Source: Sarcomyxa edulis (taxonomy: Eukaryota > Basidiomycota > Agaricomycetes > Agaricales > Mycenaceae). Taken from it: DNA of 64,000 nucleotides. This document shows, piece by piece, positions 48,203-60,100 of this stretch. Numbering within the stretch: position 1 is the first letter of the stretch; every line of letters starts with the position of its first letter. The position numbers and the translations under genes are program-made. The notes under the pieces are model-generated. The model made no database searches. It worked only from the letters and a program-made list of their open reading frames with translations, and was not told the DNA's origin. The stretch is taken from the NCBI GenBank assembly GCA_009761415.1, contig QUOL01000017.1, forward strand, positions 434,001-498,000, written 5' to 3'.

Positions 48203-48625
48203 AAATATCTGGCACATCAATAAGTATCATGCATCTCCCTTCGAGTTCGAATATGGACAGATGAGTAGCTTCATTTAATCTTAATGTAAAGGCATTACAT
48301 TATTACACCGTGTGATTTTGAAGGACTCGTTCGTCTTCCTTGGTGTATCTGTTCCTTTTCGGAGGAGCCATATGTGCGTATCACTTATCAAGTGTAGCCT
48401 TGTGACCGTTTCCCAGGCTTTGATATCTCCAACATCGATGCTCTTGCTATGATCCACAACCCGACATGGCCGTGACAATAACATTTTACCACGAACGCTG
48501 AAGTGTCGAGCCCGGAGCTATCTATACGACCCCGATTCAATTCCCGCGTAGAATTCTCTGAGAGGCTATCTGTATATCTTGTCAACTCCCACTCGCTTCC
48601 CCTCGACTAACACTGTACAGTATCG
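48203..48625. promoter_or_regulatory. P450-SDR intergenic region
   Basis: A 423 bp gap between two genes on the same strand. No ORF of note. It should contain the P450 terminator and SDR promoter. Confidence 0.35.
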
Positions 48626-49777
48626 ATGAGTTTCTCAGAAACCAAGAAAGTTTGGTTCATCACAGGCAAGATTTTGTATCCGATTCTCACTTGCGCCTTC
48701 TTACTGAGTATGCCACATGTATGCAGGAACGTCGTCTGGCTTTGGACGTCAACTTGTACATTCAGCTCTTTCTAGAGGTGATTTTGTGATTGCTACGGCG
48801 CGATCGATGGACAAGATTCAAGACCTACCGAAATCGGAAAATATTCGCTTGCTCCAACTGGATGTAGATACGGGCGCAACAGTCATCAAGTCCAAAGTAG
48901 ATGAAGCTCTCAAATTTTGGGGTCGTATCGACGTGGTTGTGAATAATGCAGGAACCGGCGAGAAGGCTCTCTTCGAAGAAGGAGGGTATGTACTTTCTAG
49001 GCAATCTCATATGATGCACGCACGGCTGCTAACCCCTCACAGGTCCGGAATCTTCAGAAAACAATTTCAAACCAATGTTTTCGGTTTGATTGATGTTACA
49101 ACGGCTGTATTGCCCCACATGCGAGAGCGTAGGTCCGGCACAGTCGTTATGATGGCTAGTCGAAGTAGCTGGAGGCCGGAAAATCCTGTGAGTGTCACTC
49201 TGCTCCAGAACATGGCAGGAACGAACATTCATCTTATGAGCAATCCAGAGTACAGGTTTGTGTGACATTGGCGTCTGAGAGCATGTATTGACTCTGCGTC
49301 CTCAGGTCCCTATAGCGCATCCAAGGCTGCGGTACAAAGTACGTTGCATCTTCTACTGTATTTCAGGCATACATATGGCTCACATCAAGATCAGCCCTCA
49401 GCGAGACTTTGGCGGTAGAGCTCTTCGAATTCTCTATACGAGTCCTGATTGTGGAACCAGCTGCTTTCCGTACCGAAGTGCTCTCCTCTCCATTCTACAC
49501 AGCGAACCCCATTCCGGATTACGACGCTCTTCGGAAGCGCACAATTTCTGCGATCGATGCCGCGAGAGACAGACAAAAAGGGGATCCAGCGAAAGCAATG
49601 GAAGTCCTTGTAGATGTGGTGAGAGATGAAGGAAAGGCCCATGGGAGGCCATGGCCTTTATACCTCATGTTGGGAGCAGAGGCCGAGAAGAGCGTCAACG
49701 AGAAATGTGAGAAAGTTATGGGTGTGATGAAAGCATGGAGAGACATGACCACAGATCTCGATTTTGACGAGGTTTGA
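48626..49777 (+). CDS. short-chain dehydrogenase/reductase
   Basis: A classical SDR using NAD(P)H to reduce or oxidise a carbonyl or alcohol. The nucleotide-binding motif ITGTSSGFGR is split by the first intron, which starts GC (gcaaga...tgcag). NNAG is present in VVVNNAGTGEKALFEE, the catalytic Ser region is VVMMASRSSWRP and the catalytic YxxxK is YSASK. Substrate-loop and C-terminal sequence is IRVLIVEPAAFRTEVLSS, ending TTDLDFDEV. Joining SSWRPENP to GPYSASK in frame needs two introns around a 7-nt exon (49249-49255), which adds Ser-Thr. The gene lies 142 bp from the convergent adenylate-forming enzyme gene, within the candidate biosynthetic cluster. Confidence 0.86.
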
Positions 49778-49918
49778 ATTTTGTTCACACAATTTTGGTG
49801 ATGATACACTGTATTCCATGACTAGACCACTCCTGTGGAGATATATGAATGGCATGGGCATAGATAAAGAAACATGCTCGATACAACAATCAGCAGGTGG
49901 TTCACGGTCGAGACAGAC

Positions 49919-51938
49919 TCAATGGTATGCATCCCGCCCCTCGTATATCGCATCCAGCACATGGGAGAATTGCTTTTCCGTAGCGTTTCGTCTACGAAAA
50001 TGCAATCAACATAATTGTCAAATCCATCAATGATCAACATACCTGATGTTCCCCTTTTCCTATAGTCCTCGTCAATCAAGGAATGTTTGACTAGATGATA
50101 GAAGACGTACTTTGGTCCTAGGTAGGCTCCCCTTCTTCATGATATAGATATGAGAAGGGTCGACGACCCGCTCATACAAGAATAGACGCTCTGCATAAGA
50201 AGCGTTTCGGCGGATAAGCTCCTTCGCGAGCTCCAAAAACCCGCTTTCATCAAGATTGGAGTCCAAGGCCTCAATAAACATACAGGTGGTTGGACGATTA
50301 CTGCCCAAGACTACGACGTCGTGGACGAGATCAGAGCAAGTCCTTCTGACGTTATCCTCGTACGATCTGTTCGAAGATCGTGAGTCAACGGAAGATCCCA
50401 GAACAGAAAAAGGGATGCTTGCTTGGTGTCGCATAAGCCAGGCACAGTTTTCAACCAATCGTCAGCACGACCCCGAAAGGCATAGAGTCCGTCCTGAACC
50501 TCTTCAAATAAATCCCCTGTGTGATACAAACCGTCGGCGTGGAAAAGTGACGGATGCGGGCTATCAGGAGCACCGGGTCGCATGATCATCTCAAGAAGTT
50601 GAGGACCACCGCTCTCACGAGAAGCATAAGGAACAAGCTCCCCAGAAGCTCCAAGAATCGGCCTCAGTAAGCGATCAGACTGACTGCTCCCTATGGCCGT
50701 CCTCATAAGAGTGGCTACGACATCGTCAGCATGTCATCCAGTGATGCATACAACACGGGCAGTACCTGTCTCTGTCGTTCCATATGTTGCCTGAAAAAAA
50801 CACATTTCATCGACGATTTGAGGGTAGAGGTTGTTGACGTACCATGATTCGTAAAGAATTATCGTACGCCCAGTCTTCGTCTTTCGGATTCAGTGCGACA
50901 CCAGTATGGAGAATCTGACGAAATGACTGCAAGACTTTCAAGAGATCCGGGTCGGTCTTCGCAGCTTGGATGTGCATGGAGAGGAACGAAGCGTAGAGAA
51001 TTAGGCGATTGACACCACACGTCCTAGTCATTTCCAGAAGCTCATTGGTCGGTAGAGACATGGATGATGTTTGGACCGTACAAGATCCGCGATACACAGC
51101 ACCAAGGAATGCTGGCGCCAGAGCATCAGAAGCAGATTCACAAGAACGTAGATAGAACACACCACAGAAAGAACCAACATGCGCTAAACTACCCAAAGTA
51201 TTGATGACGTTTTGGCCCTCATACTGCCCTTCGTTCAAGGAGTATTTGGTGGTGATAAACGCCTTGATCCAAGAATGAGTAACGGGGATGAGTTTGGGCG
51301 ATCCAGATGTAGTCCCGGACGAATGGAATATTACGGCGGTCTGAGTATCTGTAACGGTGGGAAGAGTTTGTCCGTCGGTCTTTGCACCGGGAATCCTCTC
51401 AAGATCGGTCCTTGTCAACGTAAAGAGGGTCGCTACGGGAGCTGCTTTGGCCTGGTCTGTGAACATGGCGTCGATTATCAGAGCTTTTGCGCTGCTCGCA
51501 GAGAGGAGGTCCCAAACAACATCGTGGTTTGAGAACACAAGGCTGAAGACCTGCGGCACGTAGCCAGCAGCAGAAACACCAAGAATATTGATGAGGTCTT
51601 CATATCTGCGCCCCGTCAACCTTTGATGATCTATCAATAGACTGCAGATAGATGGAACCAAAAGTGACTGACCAGAGCCCGACCACGTCGCCAAAAGCAA
51701 GGCCCAGGGTACCCAGAGTGTGGGTCCAGTGTCGCTGCGAGGAAGCAAAGTTGTCCTCGAATTCCTTGTAGGTTATGGAGCCCCATTCAAGTCCTTCGTT
51801 CAATTTCGGCCTGAAGATTGTGAGAGGGTATCTTTCTCGCGGTACAGGGGTCAAAAGAGAGAGCATATGGGAATCAGAGCTGGGCGAGGATTTAGACATA
51901 TTCTGGGCAGGTGAAAGGATCACAGGTTGTTGAGCCAT
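49919..51938 (-). CDS. stand-alone adenylate-forming enzyme (AMP-binding, NRPS A-domain-like)
   Basis: An ANL-superfamily enzyme that activates a carboxylic acid as acyl-AMP. The N-terminus MAQQPVILSP is followed by GSITYKEFEDNF and WLTGRRYEDLINILGVSAAG. The core motif is AVIFHSSGTTSGSPKLIPVT. Others are ATYGTTETG, YHTGDLFEEV and FRGRADDWLK, and a C-terminal KKGSLPRTK that supplies the catalytic Lys region. The end, RNATEKQFSHVLDAIYEGRD, is reached after a 17-nt exon (GAAAAGGGGAACATCAG) between two introns. The protein stops at 49919 without a carrier (T), reductase or thioesterase domain. It could therefore be a CoA ligase or pass its acyl-AMP to a partner in trans. It lies next to a DMATS-type prenyltransferase on the same strand and converges with an SDR gene, so I infer it supplies or modifies the prenylated substrate. 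Confidence 0.85.
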
Positions 51939-52383
51939 AGCCAGTTCTCATCCATTATAAATACAGAGGGCTTCACTGGCTGCTTCGTCTAGATTTGGTC
52001 AGGCTTGTCGCTCGAAATCTTGAGACAATAGTATCAATGATCGCATAGAATGCGTTGTGACCTTTCCAGAAGTTGTTCTGACTGGAGAAGTTGATCCCGT
52101 TGAAGCAGTGCGCATCCCATCCAATGGGGGAAAACAAATCCTTCTTGCTGGATTCCCACGAGAGATCCTATCTGTATTATGTAGCACCTGCTGGGAATGG
52201 CCGCTGGGACTGCGTCTAGCGAGGCCTGCGCGATATCAAGATCACGGAGTATAGGTGGAATAGACAATCAGATGAGATTCTGTTATCAGGCGCTGGGTAG
52301 ACTCTAGGGAGAACGGCAGGCTGAAACGAACCTTGATATAAATATAGTAAGTCCAATGGAAGTCTTAGGATCGTTCCGAACAT
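51939..52383. promoter_or_regulatory. interval between the adenylate-forming and prenyltransferase genes
   Basis: About 440 bp; no separate gene seen. It holds the promoter of the adenylate-forming enzyme gene. The last exon of the prenyltransferase could extend into it (to about 52310). Confidence 0.35.
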
Positions 52384-53724
52384 TCAATTCCCGGATGTCG
52401 ATCTCATGATGTATATCTGGAACTCTCTGAGCATGATGCTTTGGTGAGATGACGAGGTCCTGACTTCGGGCAGGCACGCTGCAGCTGTGCTGGTGTGGTC
52501 CTCGGTGAGAAGCTGGAAGAAGACCGGCGATCGTTGACTGCCGAATCTGACTAAGTCATGGTGTAGGCAAGTAATGACGATGAGTGAGCACTCACAAAAG
52601 ACTGGCGATATCTGATGCATAGGAGCATCCGACATTCTCAAGTCCACTGTCGCTGTAGTACTTGGCCATGGCGTCAGCAATCTGGGCATCATTGGCGCAG
52701 TAGTGCCGCACAGGTATGTACGCTTTCGGCGTTGGCATTGCGCGATTGACGGACATTTCGAAATAGATCGAAAATCCACTCGCATAGTGTTTGGGATTCA
52801 TCGATACGAGCTTCGTGTCCTCGTCATTATCGCCGAATAGTAGTCTCCAGAGCTTTCCGAGCGTAGCTAATGTCTCGTCGATAGCGGGTCCAGAGAGAGC
52901 ACCATCTAGCGTCATGATTTCCGTGATTTTCCTCAAGCTGCTGGCTTGGGTGCGAACATACACCTTGGCACGATTTTTAGACACTTTTAGACAATCAACG
53001 GCAACAATTTCCGGAATTGTCTCGCCTTCGGGCAAAGTGCCAAGGTAGGAAAGCACCATGTTCCAAGAATCGACAAGCTGGAGCTGAGCCATGCAAGACG
53101 TGATGAGAGACGTTCTCGTTTGGCCCGTCATTTGTGAGCGGATATGTGGCAAAAAGTACGCCTTGCCAACGATCCCTTGCCGCGTGGAATCCGCCCCTTG
53201 AATGTGGTCACAAGTCAGTTCAAAGCAAGTCTGGAGGATTTTGCAACGGAATCACCAATTGAGAACTGAGAACAATGTTGGCTTGCCAAGTTAGTGTCGT
53301 GTAATACTGGTGGCTGGGGACAGATAAGTGTACTGAAGCAGATCTGGGACCAGGACAGGTCAAAATCGGGGACATGTGCGAATTGAGACAAGTCGATGAG
53401 GGATGCCATCCAAGTCGCGGGGGGAGCAGGACTTCCATTAGCAGATATCGGTTTCATCGTGAAGCGGACTGTCGAGGCGCCAACTTTTCCTAGCACCAGG
53501 CTAAATTCAATTGGTGTTTTGTCATCCCCCATATAAGAGCATGGAGGGGACTCGTTCAATTCGTATGGGGACGGTCCGAGGAGGGGAACGACGTAAGACC
53601 CGTAGAATGCGATGTATTGGCGGTGAAGATCCTCAGGATACGAAGAATGCTGGAGCAAAGATGAAAATGATTGGCCTATCTCATCCAGCCAAAAGGAACT
53701 CTTCCTGGGCGGCGCGCCGTTCAT
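52384..53724 (-). CDS. DMATS-type aromatic prenyltransferase
   Basis: A soluble ABBA-fold prenyltransferase that transfers a dimethylallyl group to an aromatic ring, usually an indole. The start MNGAPPRKSSFWLDEIGQSF at 53724 leads into FSSLLQHSSYPEDLHRQYIA, FYGSYVVPLLGPSP and TPIEFSLVLGK, all typical of the family. After an intron ending near 53233 comes KAYFLPHIRSQMTGQT, then IVAVDCLK, AKVYVRTQA, MTLDGALSG, KLWRLLFG and KAYIPVRHYCANDAQIADAM. The last exon is uncertain. Splicing TT to gtgagt gives SCSVPARSQDLVISPKHH, which resembles the usual C-terminus, with the stop possibly as far down as about 52310. Substrate is unknown. The adjacent adenylate-forming enzyme, SDR and P450 suggest a secondary-metabolite pathway. 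Confidence 0.82.
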
Positions 53725-55078
53725 GGTGTGGTAAAAATGCTGTTCATATACATGCTGTTAGTCGAGAACAGATTGTGCTCACAAGCAGATGATTTTTAGG
53801 GATCCTATGTGTAAGAGCCGTAAGCCATCGTTTCAGGAGAGGAAATATCGACACCATTGAGCCCAAGATATTCGTATTTTAGTTCAACAGCCAGAGAAAT
53901 TAGCTGTGGCGCATCTTATAAGTGACGCTGTGACACATGTGACATTACTGAAGAGGTACTTAGTAGTGAATGGTAGATAGAGCACACTCTCACCATGATG
54001 CAAAACGATGTAGGCGATCAAGTGTGGAATAAGAAAAAAGAACAATAGCGCTTTCGGCCTCTTCGGGCCCGCGTCTGCGCTGACTCGGGTTGAGACGCAG
54101 TCATAACGTGACGCTATAGACCGTGACTGGCCAAGACAGACTTACCTACAGAAGCTGGTCATTCCACGTCCATCTAAGGAACGGTGCCCAACCGCACAGA
54201 GTTTCCAACTTCGAAATTTGGAGTGACACCACGGTGGAAGAACTAGTCACCGACTGAGGCTCCGGTGAGAAGAGGAAGCAACTTGGGAAAGAGGGGAACC
54301 ACATATATCGAGCTCGGGTTCCACCAATACGCGGAAGCGCTAAAGTTCCGAGCATCGTGCGCACGGCGCTGTAGAAAATTTTACGATCAACTTCATTCGA
54401 TTCGCCTGGATAGATCAAGGATAATATCTATTGTAACCTGTGCATTGCATTGCCTTTGCGTGTACATCAATTAGCAATGATACGTGTATAACGGTAGAGC
54501 GGAAGCCAAGAATCGAGAAAGTCAAAGTAAGCACTTACTGATGCTATCTATATAGTCTTATAGATGTAACATTGTAAGTCGTCCGGAAAACTCAACTAAA
54601 AAGTTCTCACTAAGAAAGCATTTCCGAAAATAATAAGGACAAATGCCGGCCGGCGGCACTAAGGCGGACCTGAACCTGCTGCTCATCATACTCCCGGTGG
54701 TTTCAAGGCTCCGATCTGATTTACTACAACGACTCGAACATCTATCGATGATTGGCATACTAATGGGTTCCTCAATTAAATTCAAGTTCAATTATATCCT
54801 TCTATCTCACTACCAGCATCTACCTGAGGTTTCTCGCCGGGATCGAAGCCTCGGGCATAGGATTCTAGCATCGCTTTTCTGGACTTCTGATACAACCGAC
54901 AAAACCTTTCGCTCAATCGTCATCGAGGATTCCGGCATTGTAAGAAGGATATTCAAACACGAGACGAACACGAGATCTTATTGGTGGCGCCTCAAGTCAT
55001 GATGCATCAAGAAGCGGATAGAGATAAAGAGATAAAAGGCAGAGCACCACCCGGTGGCACCCATATCATACTCTCGAT
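53725..55078. other. gene-poor interval right of the biosynthetic cluster
   Basis: About 1.35 kb. A plus-strand ORF after an ATG at 54643 (119 codons) and a minus-strand ORF at 54146-54418 show no family motif and overlap nothing known. No regulator or transporter gene is visible here. Confidence 0.4.
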
Positions 55079-56547
55079 ATGGCTCTCAGTCTACCCCAAG
55101 CTAACATGGTAGGAACCCTCTTGGAATCTATGATTTTCGGTAAGTCGTCTTGTGGGCCTCCTACGCCTATTTCTCTACTGAGGCTGTATCTAAAAAGGTG
55201 CATATTTGATAATATTTCTGGAACACATGAGGATCCTCCATGCCAAGAAACTCGGTGGATGGTCGTACATCTATCTCCTAGGAACAAGCGTCGTTCTTTT
55301 CTCTCTCATTACCATGGTATCTATATCGTGCTCCAACGTTGTAAGAAATTGGCTGTTGATACATCCTATGGCAGCACCTGGTATTGGATTTCAAGCGTAC
55401 AATGCAGGCATTCGTCGGTAACATGTCTGCTCCAAATGCACCCTTGGCATACTTCCAGCACTTTGATACATTAATCTCTCGCTTCCGGACTGGCATTTAT
55501 AGTGCAATGACTATCGTGTCTGACCTGTTCATCGTAAGCGATGTCTGATATTTTCGGTCCTTCGATCTATGACCGACATATGTTCTGTATTGAAGATATA
55601 TCGTTGCTTCATCGTCTGGGGAAATAGCTATGTCGTCACGGCGATCCCGTTCTTGTTGTTCTTGGCTGACATTGGTGCGCATCGCAAGCCCACTATCTCC
55701 TCGAACATACGGCTGACATTGTTTGTAGTGACTGCGGGATGGTTTGTGAATGCGATTAACGAAGCCAAACCTTCGGATCCATTCGCACTCACCACTGTGA
55801 ACTTGCGCGCCAGATACTTTTATTATGTCACGCTCAGCTTGAATCTCCTTTGCACCAGTGAGCAGGCCAATTGTCTGTATATCTATCCCCACAGCCTCAA
55901 TCGCTTCGTCAGTCTTGATTGCTCTGAAAATCTGGATGATTCAGAGGAGGGTCATCGGCATCTCGAGTCTAGTGGCACCGCGTCTGATACGTGGAGTCTC
56001 TATCATCCTAGAATCAGGTAAGTGTCTATGTTTCATAAAGTGAGGTCATTGCATTGAGATCTCATTTAGCCGCAATATACTCGCCGTTCTTGGTGGCTCT
56101 CATCGTCACATCCGTGGTTGGATCTGCAGGAGAATTCGTAGTTATAGCTATGGTATGTTGAATCCCTCCAACGTAACTCGCCATTTCACTCAACATCTCC
56201 ACCAAACAGTTACCTCCCACCATCGTGAGTGTCTCAACTATGTCATGCTATAAAGATTTCCATTGATGACTATGTTATTCACGCGGAATAGGGCACAGTG
56301 GTAGGTCATACTAGCCCTTGTCCGTAAGGACTTTACTCAGAGGATCTCGAATCTAGTTCTCGTACGTGATCGTGAGGGTTGGTTCCGGCGTCAGCCATGG
56401 TGATACACAAATCACTGGGCCAATCACTTTCCGTTACCCGACCGGTACAGATGCTAGCGCTATATCCAATACCAGACATAGCGGGGATGGTATCGAAATA
56501 CGTCTGGAACGGATCCAGCACATTAAAGGAGGGGAGGAAGCGTGATC
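55079..56547 (+). CDS. seven-helix membrane protein, same family as the gene at 20078
   Basis: A polytopic membrane protein of unknown role. Exon 1 is MALSLPQANMVGTLLESMIF. Helices follow (YIYLLGTSVVLFSLITM, YSAMTIVSDLFI) and the family motif YRCFIVWGNSYVVTAIPFLL. Later segments are LRARYFYYVTLSLNLLCT, LIALKIWMIQRRVIG and IYSPFLVALIVTSVVGSAGE. A 9-nt exon (GGCACAGTG) between two introns joins PPTI to FSYVIVRVGSGVSHGD. The tail ends IEIRLERIQHIKGGEEA at 56547. The order and motif spacing match the protein at 20078-21443. Confidence 0.75.
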
Positions 56548-57166
56548 CCACTACAAGTCTGATTTTCTTGACTCAACGGAAGTCCAGAGCACAAAATGAG
56601 TATCTTGATTGCGTTTGCTGTGATCGAGCGCACTGGCAGGCTTCTTTTTCTTTGTTTTTGTTTCTGCTGAAAAATCTCGTCTCCAGTTGGGCTTATAGCG
56701 CGTTTATGTGTGTAGCCATCTTCTTCCTTACTTCTCTCTATATATCATCTGTTTATGTGTGTGTTATATCGATTGAGATGACATGTCTGTTATTATCTTG
56801 ATCGCCGGTTTTCAAGCCTCCCGTGCACACCCTTCAAAGTTCCCTCTCATCTCTCGGGTCTCTGAACTGTAATATTGAGAGGAAAACACTCGATCGACAA
56901 AGAAAGCATTCTGTCCAGCAACCTTTCAACAAACTTGACACGATCGTACGACGCTTGCGTAGACGGACAGGTCACCAGGCAAGGTGGAAGATGGTATAAT
57001 ATGTGTATAGGGTCCCTTAATTTACAATTGGTTCTAGTTTGTACAGGCGAGGAAAGGATAGAAAATACACGAGAATCGTATGTCTGTCAAGAAGGAGAAA
57101 TCAGTATCTCTATCTTCAAACAACAGAAAGACATATATCAATTAACGTACGAGAATGATTCAATTG
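56548..57166. other. convergent intergenic region
   Basis: About 620 bp between the 3' ends of the seven-helix gene and the PriA/CPL1-like gene. A hydrophobic ORF near 56640-56800 is T-rich, low complexity. No gene seen. Confidence 0.35.
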
Positions 57167-60100
57167 TTAACAGAAATTACTGAAGATGTTCGTGAGGCCA
57201 ACAACCGCGTCCACGAGAGCCTTGACGTTGTTGTTCGCGAGGTCCATATCCACGGCACGTGCACTCAGGCCTTCTGACCGAGTCGAGCGGCTGCCAACAT
57301 TGCTGGTAGTAGAAACGCCAGGGTCAGAGCTAACGTCAGAGGGAGGATTGCCTCCAGCATCAGCGCCCCTCAACATGTCATTTGAAGGATCGTTGACACT
57401 AGGGCTGAGCCCAGTGACAGTGGTATGCGTACTGCCCGGCATGTTCAAACGTTCCATCATATCATCCATATCCACGAAAATGGCGGACCCTCCGGAGTCG
57501 GAGTTGTGTGAGGCGTGATTGGCGAAGCGACCGTTATTGTTAGGGTCCGCGTTCGGGTTGTTGGGATTGTTGTCAGGACTCGCGTTGGGGTCATTGTTAG
57601 GGCTCGAGTTGTTGGGATCGTTGTTCGAAGTGCTTGGGTCGTTGTCCGAGCTCGGGCTGGGACTTGGGTTGGACGCGTTAGGATCGTTGTTGGCGTTGGA
57701 GGAATTGGGGTCATTGTTCGAAGGCGGTGGGCTCGGATTGTTGTTGGAGGGATTCGGATTATCGCCATTGTTGCCGTTGCCGTTGTTGTTATTCGAGTTC
57801 GGGTCCGGATTGGAGTTTGAACCATCACCACCTGGAGATAAAGACTATCATGAGCGAAAGCAGGAGAAATCATCAAGTGAAAGACGAACTACTCGGCAAC
57901 AACGCGTCCGTAAGACCAGAGGTCGCGCTCTGAAGATTCAGCGCAGCCTTCACAACAACTTTTACGGCCTCGAGCAACCCCCCAAGACCTAGAGCATCGG
58001 TGTTCATTGGCAGAGCAGCATTCTCAACGACATTGACGGGATTGCTATCATCGCTTGAAGCCTTTGTTTCGTCGTGAGCACTGAGGATATCAGCATACAA
58101 GGCTGCACTGTTGGGGAAGATCGCATTTATGCCGGTGTTGAGATCCGCGACGTTAGTCGATTGGACAATAGATGCCGTATCTGCAACGATAGAACCGAGA
58201 TTGTCGGACATAGAGGACTGGAGAGCAGGGGAAAGAGGGCACCCCGAGACAGTCCCAGTAATGGCGTCGAGAGGGTTCAATAACTGCTTGGTGTTGACGG
58301 ACCCAGGGACGAGGGACGAAGAGTATTCAGAGCCAAGCAAAGTAGACGACGTCGAATCGATTGCATCTTGGCCGTTAGCTTCTGACAAAATTCCGTCGCC
58401 TGCGTCGAGAGCATCTTCTTCGGTGTCTTTAGACTTGTCGAAAGCATCTGAACCATTGTCCTGGAGCGGTCCATCGGCGAGGTCGTTTGAAGAAACGGGA
58501 AGACCTAAGGAGTTTATACCAACGCTGTTCGACTTGTCATTGTCTGATGGACCGCCGAGAACGTTCGGGAGGGAGTTCGTGGAAGGAGCAGAACCAAGAA
58601 CTTGCTTCGCAGGGTCGAAATTCGCGGGGCTACTGCTGGTAGGGTCGATGCCATTGCCCAACGATCCCGTATTATCAGACGAAGAGTCGTCTGAAGGACC
58701 AAGGCCAGCACTCGCAGAATTACCGATTGTCGAACTAGAATTATCGTCGGAGTCATTCGAATCGTTCGACGATCCCATAATCGCCTTGGTAGAGTCGACA
58801 ACAGACGCCTGAGGGGAGACACGCGAAGCACGATTTGGCGAGCCGAGGAAAGCATTTGCGGAGTTGGGGACTGTAGAAACGGAAGGACCATTGCCATTGT
58901 TAGAAGAGTCGTCGTCGGAACCACTCGACGAGCCAAGCACAGCATTTGCGGAGTTGACCACAGTTCCTGAAGGGCTATTCTTTGAAGAATTGTCGTCCGA
59001 GGAATCGTCTGTCGATCCAAGAATCGCGTTCGCAGGCTTCACGACAGAAGATGGATCAGAAAGGCGATTGGAAGAGTCCTGAGCAGATCCAATAACACCA
59101 TTAGCAGAGTTCGCAGCAGTCGTCGACGATCCTGAGCTGGTTTGGTCGGTGCCCTTCTCGATGTTATTTGTGGCTGGATCAAGTATACCAGCTGCGCCGA
59201 TGTTAGAACCGTCCTGTCCCTGATTTCCAGGTACAATTGGCGTCACAACATCCTTGAAATTATTGGGGGAGACTCCAGAAGAGTTGTCGCCGTTTCCAGA
59301 GGAACCGTTCCCATCTCCAGAAGTCTTGACAACGTTATTGTTCGTAGCGCCAGCACCATCTTTCCCTGCTCCAACATTGGAGTCTGACGAAGCTGTCATA
59401 TCCCGTTTACCACCCTTCGTCATCGGCGTTCCTCCCATCTTCAGAACCTTCGATCTTTTGGTAGCAGTTTCGGGCGCCAACCCGAGAGCCTTCCTCATCC
59501 TACGCTTCAAGCCCGTGACAGTCTCTGGACTCGACATGTCATCGGATGAGACTGCACGCGTGGATTTCTTGTCGCACGCATCTCCAGCAGGCGAAATTGT
59601 GTAATCGTCGCGGCATTTCTGGACATGGCACCTGCCAGCGACACATTCTACGTTCTCAACGCCAGAAATACTTGAACAATCGACACCTCTCCTGGCATTT
59701 TCGTCTATAAGAACAAAGGGATTATCGACCATGCAGCCGCCGCCTAAAGTAGGGAAAATGTCAGTGACGGCGATATACCTGTATAAGCATATCAACTTAC
59801 AGCTCTCCAAAGAGTTCATAAGGTTCAGGCATTCAAAGTCGCGCTTAGTCCCTCCTCCACGAGCCGCATGCCCAAATGTATAAGCCTTCCCATTCCCGGA
59901 AAGATCGCGAGAAGATAGAGACGCGGAGTTAAAAACGCCACAGACGGTCTCCATAGGCTCACAAGTCGCCTCCGCCTGCTCCCGAGTAGTGATGTAGTTC
60001 GAGTTGAGCTCTCTGCCGTTCTTGAGGGATCGGGGAATGGAGGAAGTGCAAGTCTGATGAAAAACCAGAACTGGTCAAAAATCGAACAATAATAAAATGC

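Noticed and set aside
57515..58812. Long plus-strand open frames with Val/Gly/Ser repeats
   Set aside because: They are shadows of the Ser/Asn-rich repeat region of the PriA/CPL1-like gene on the other strand.
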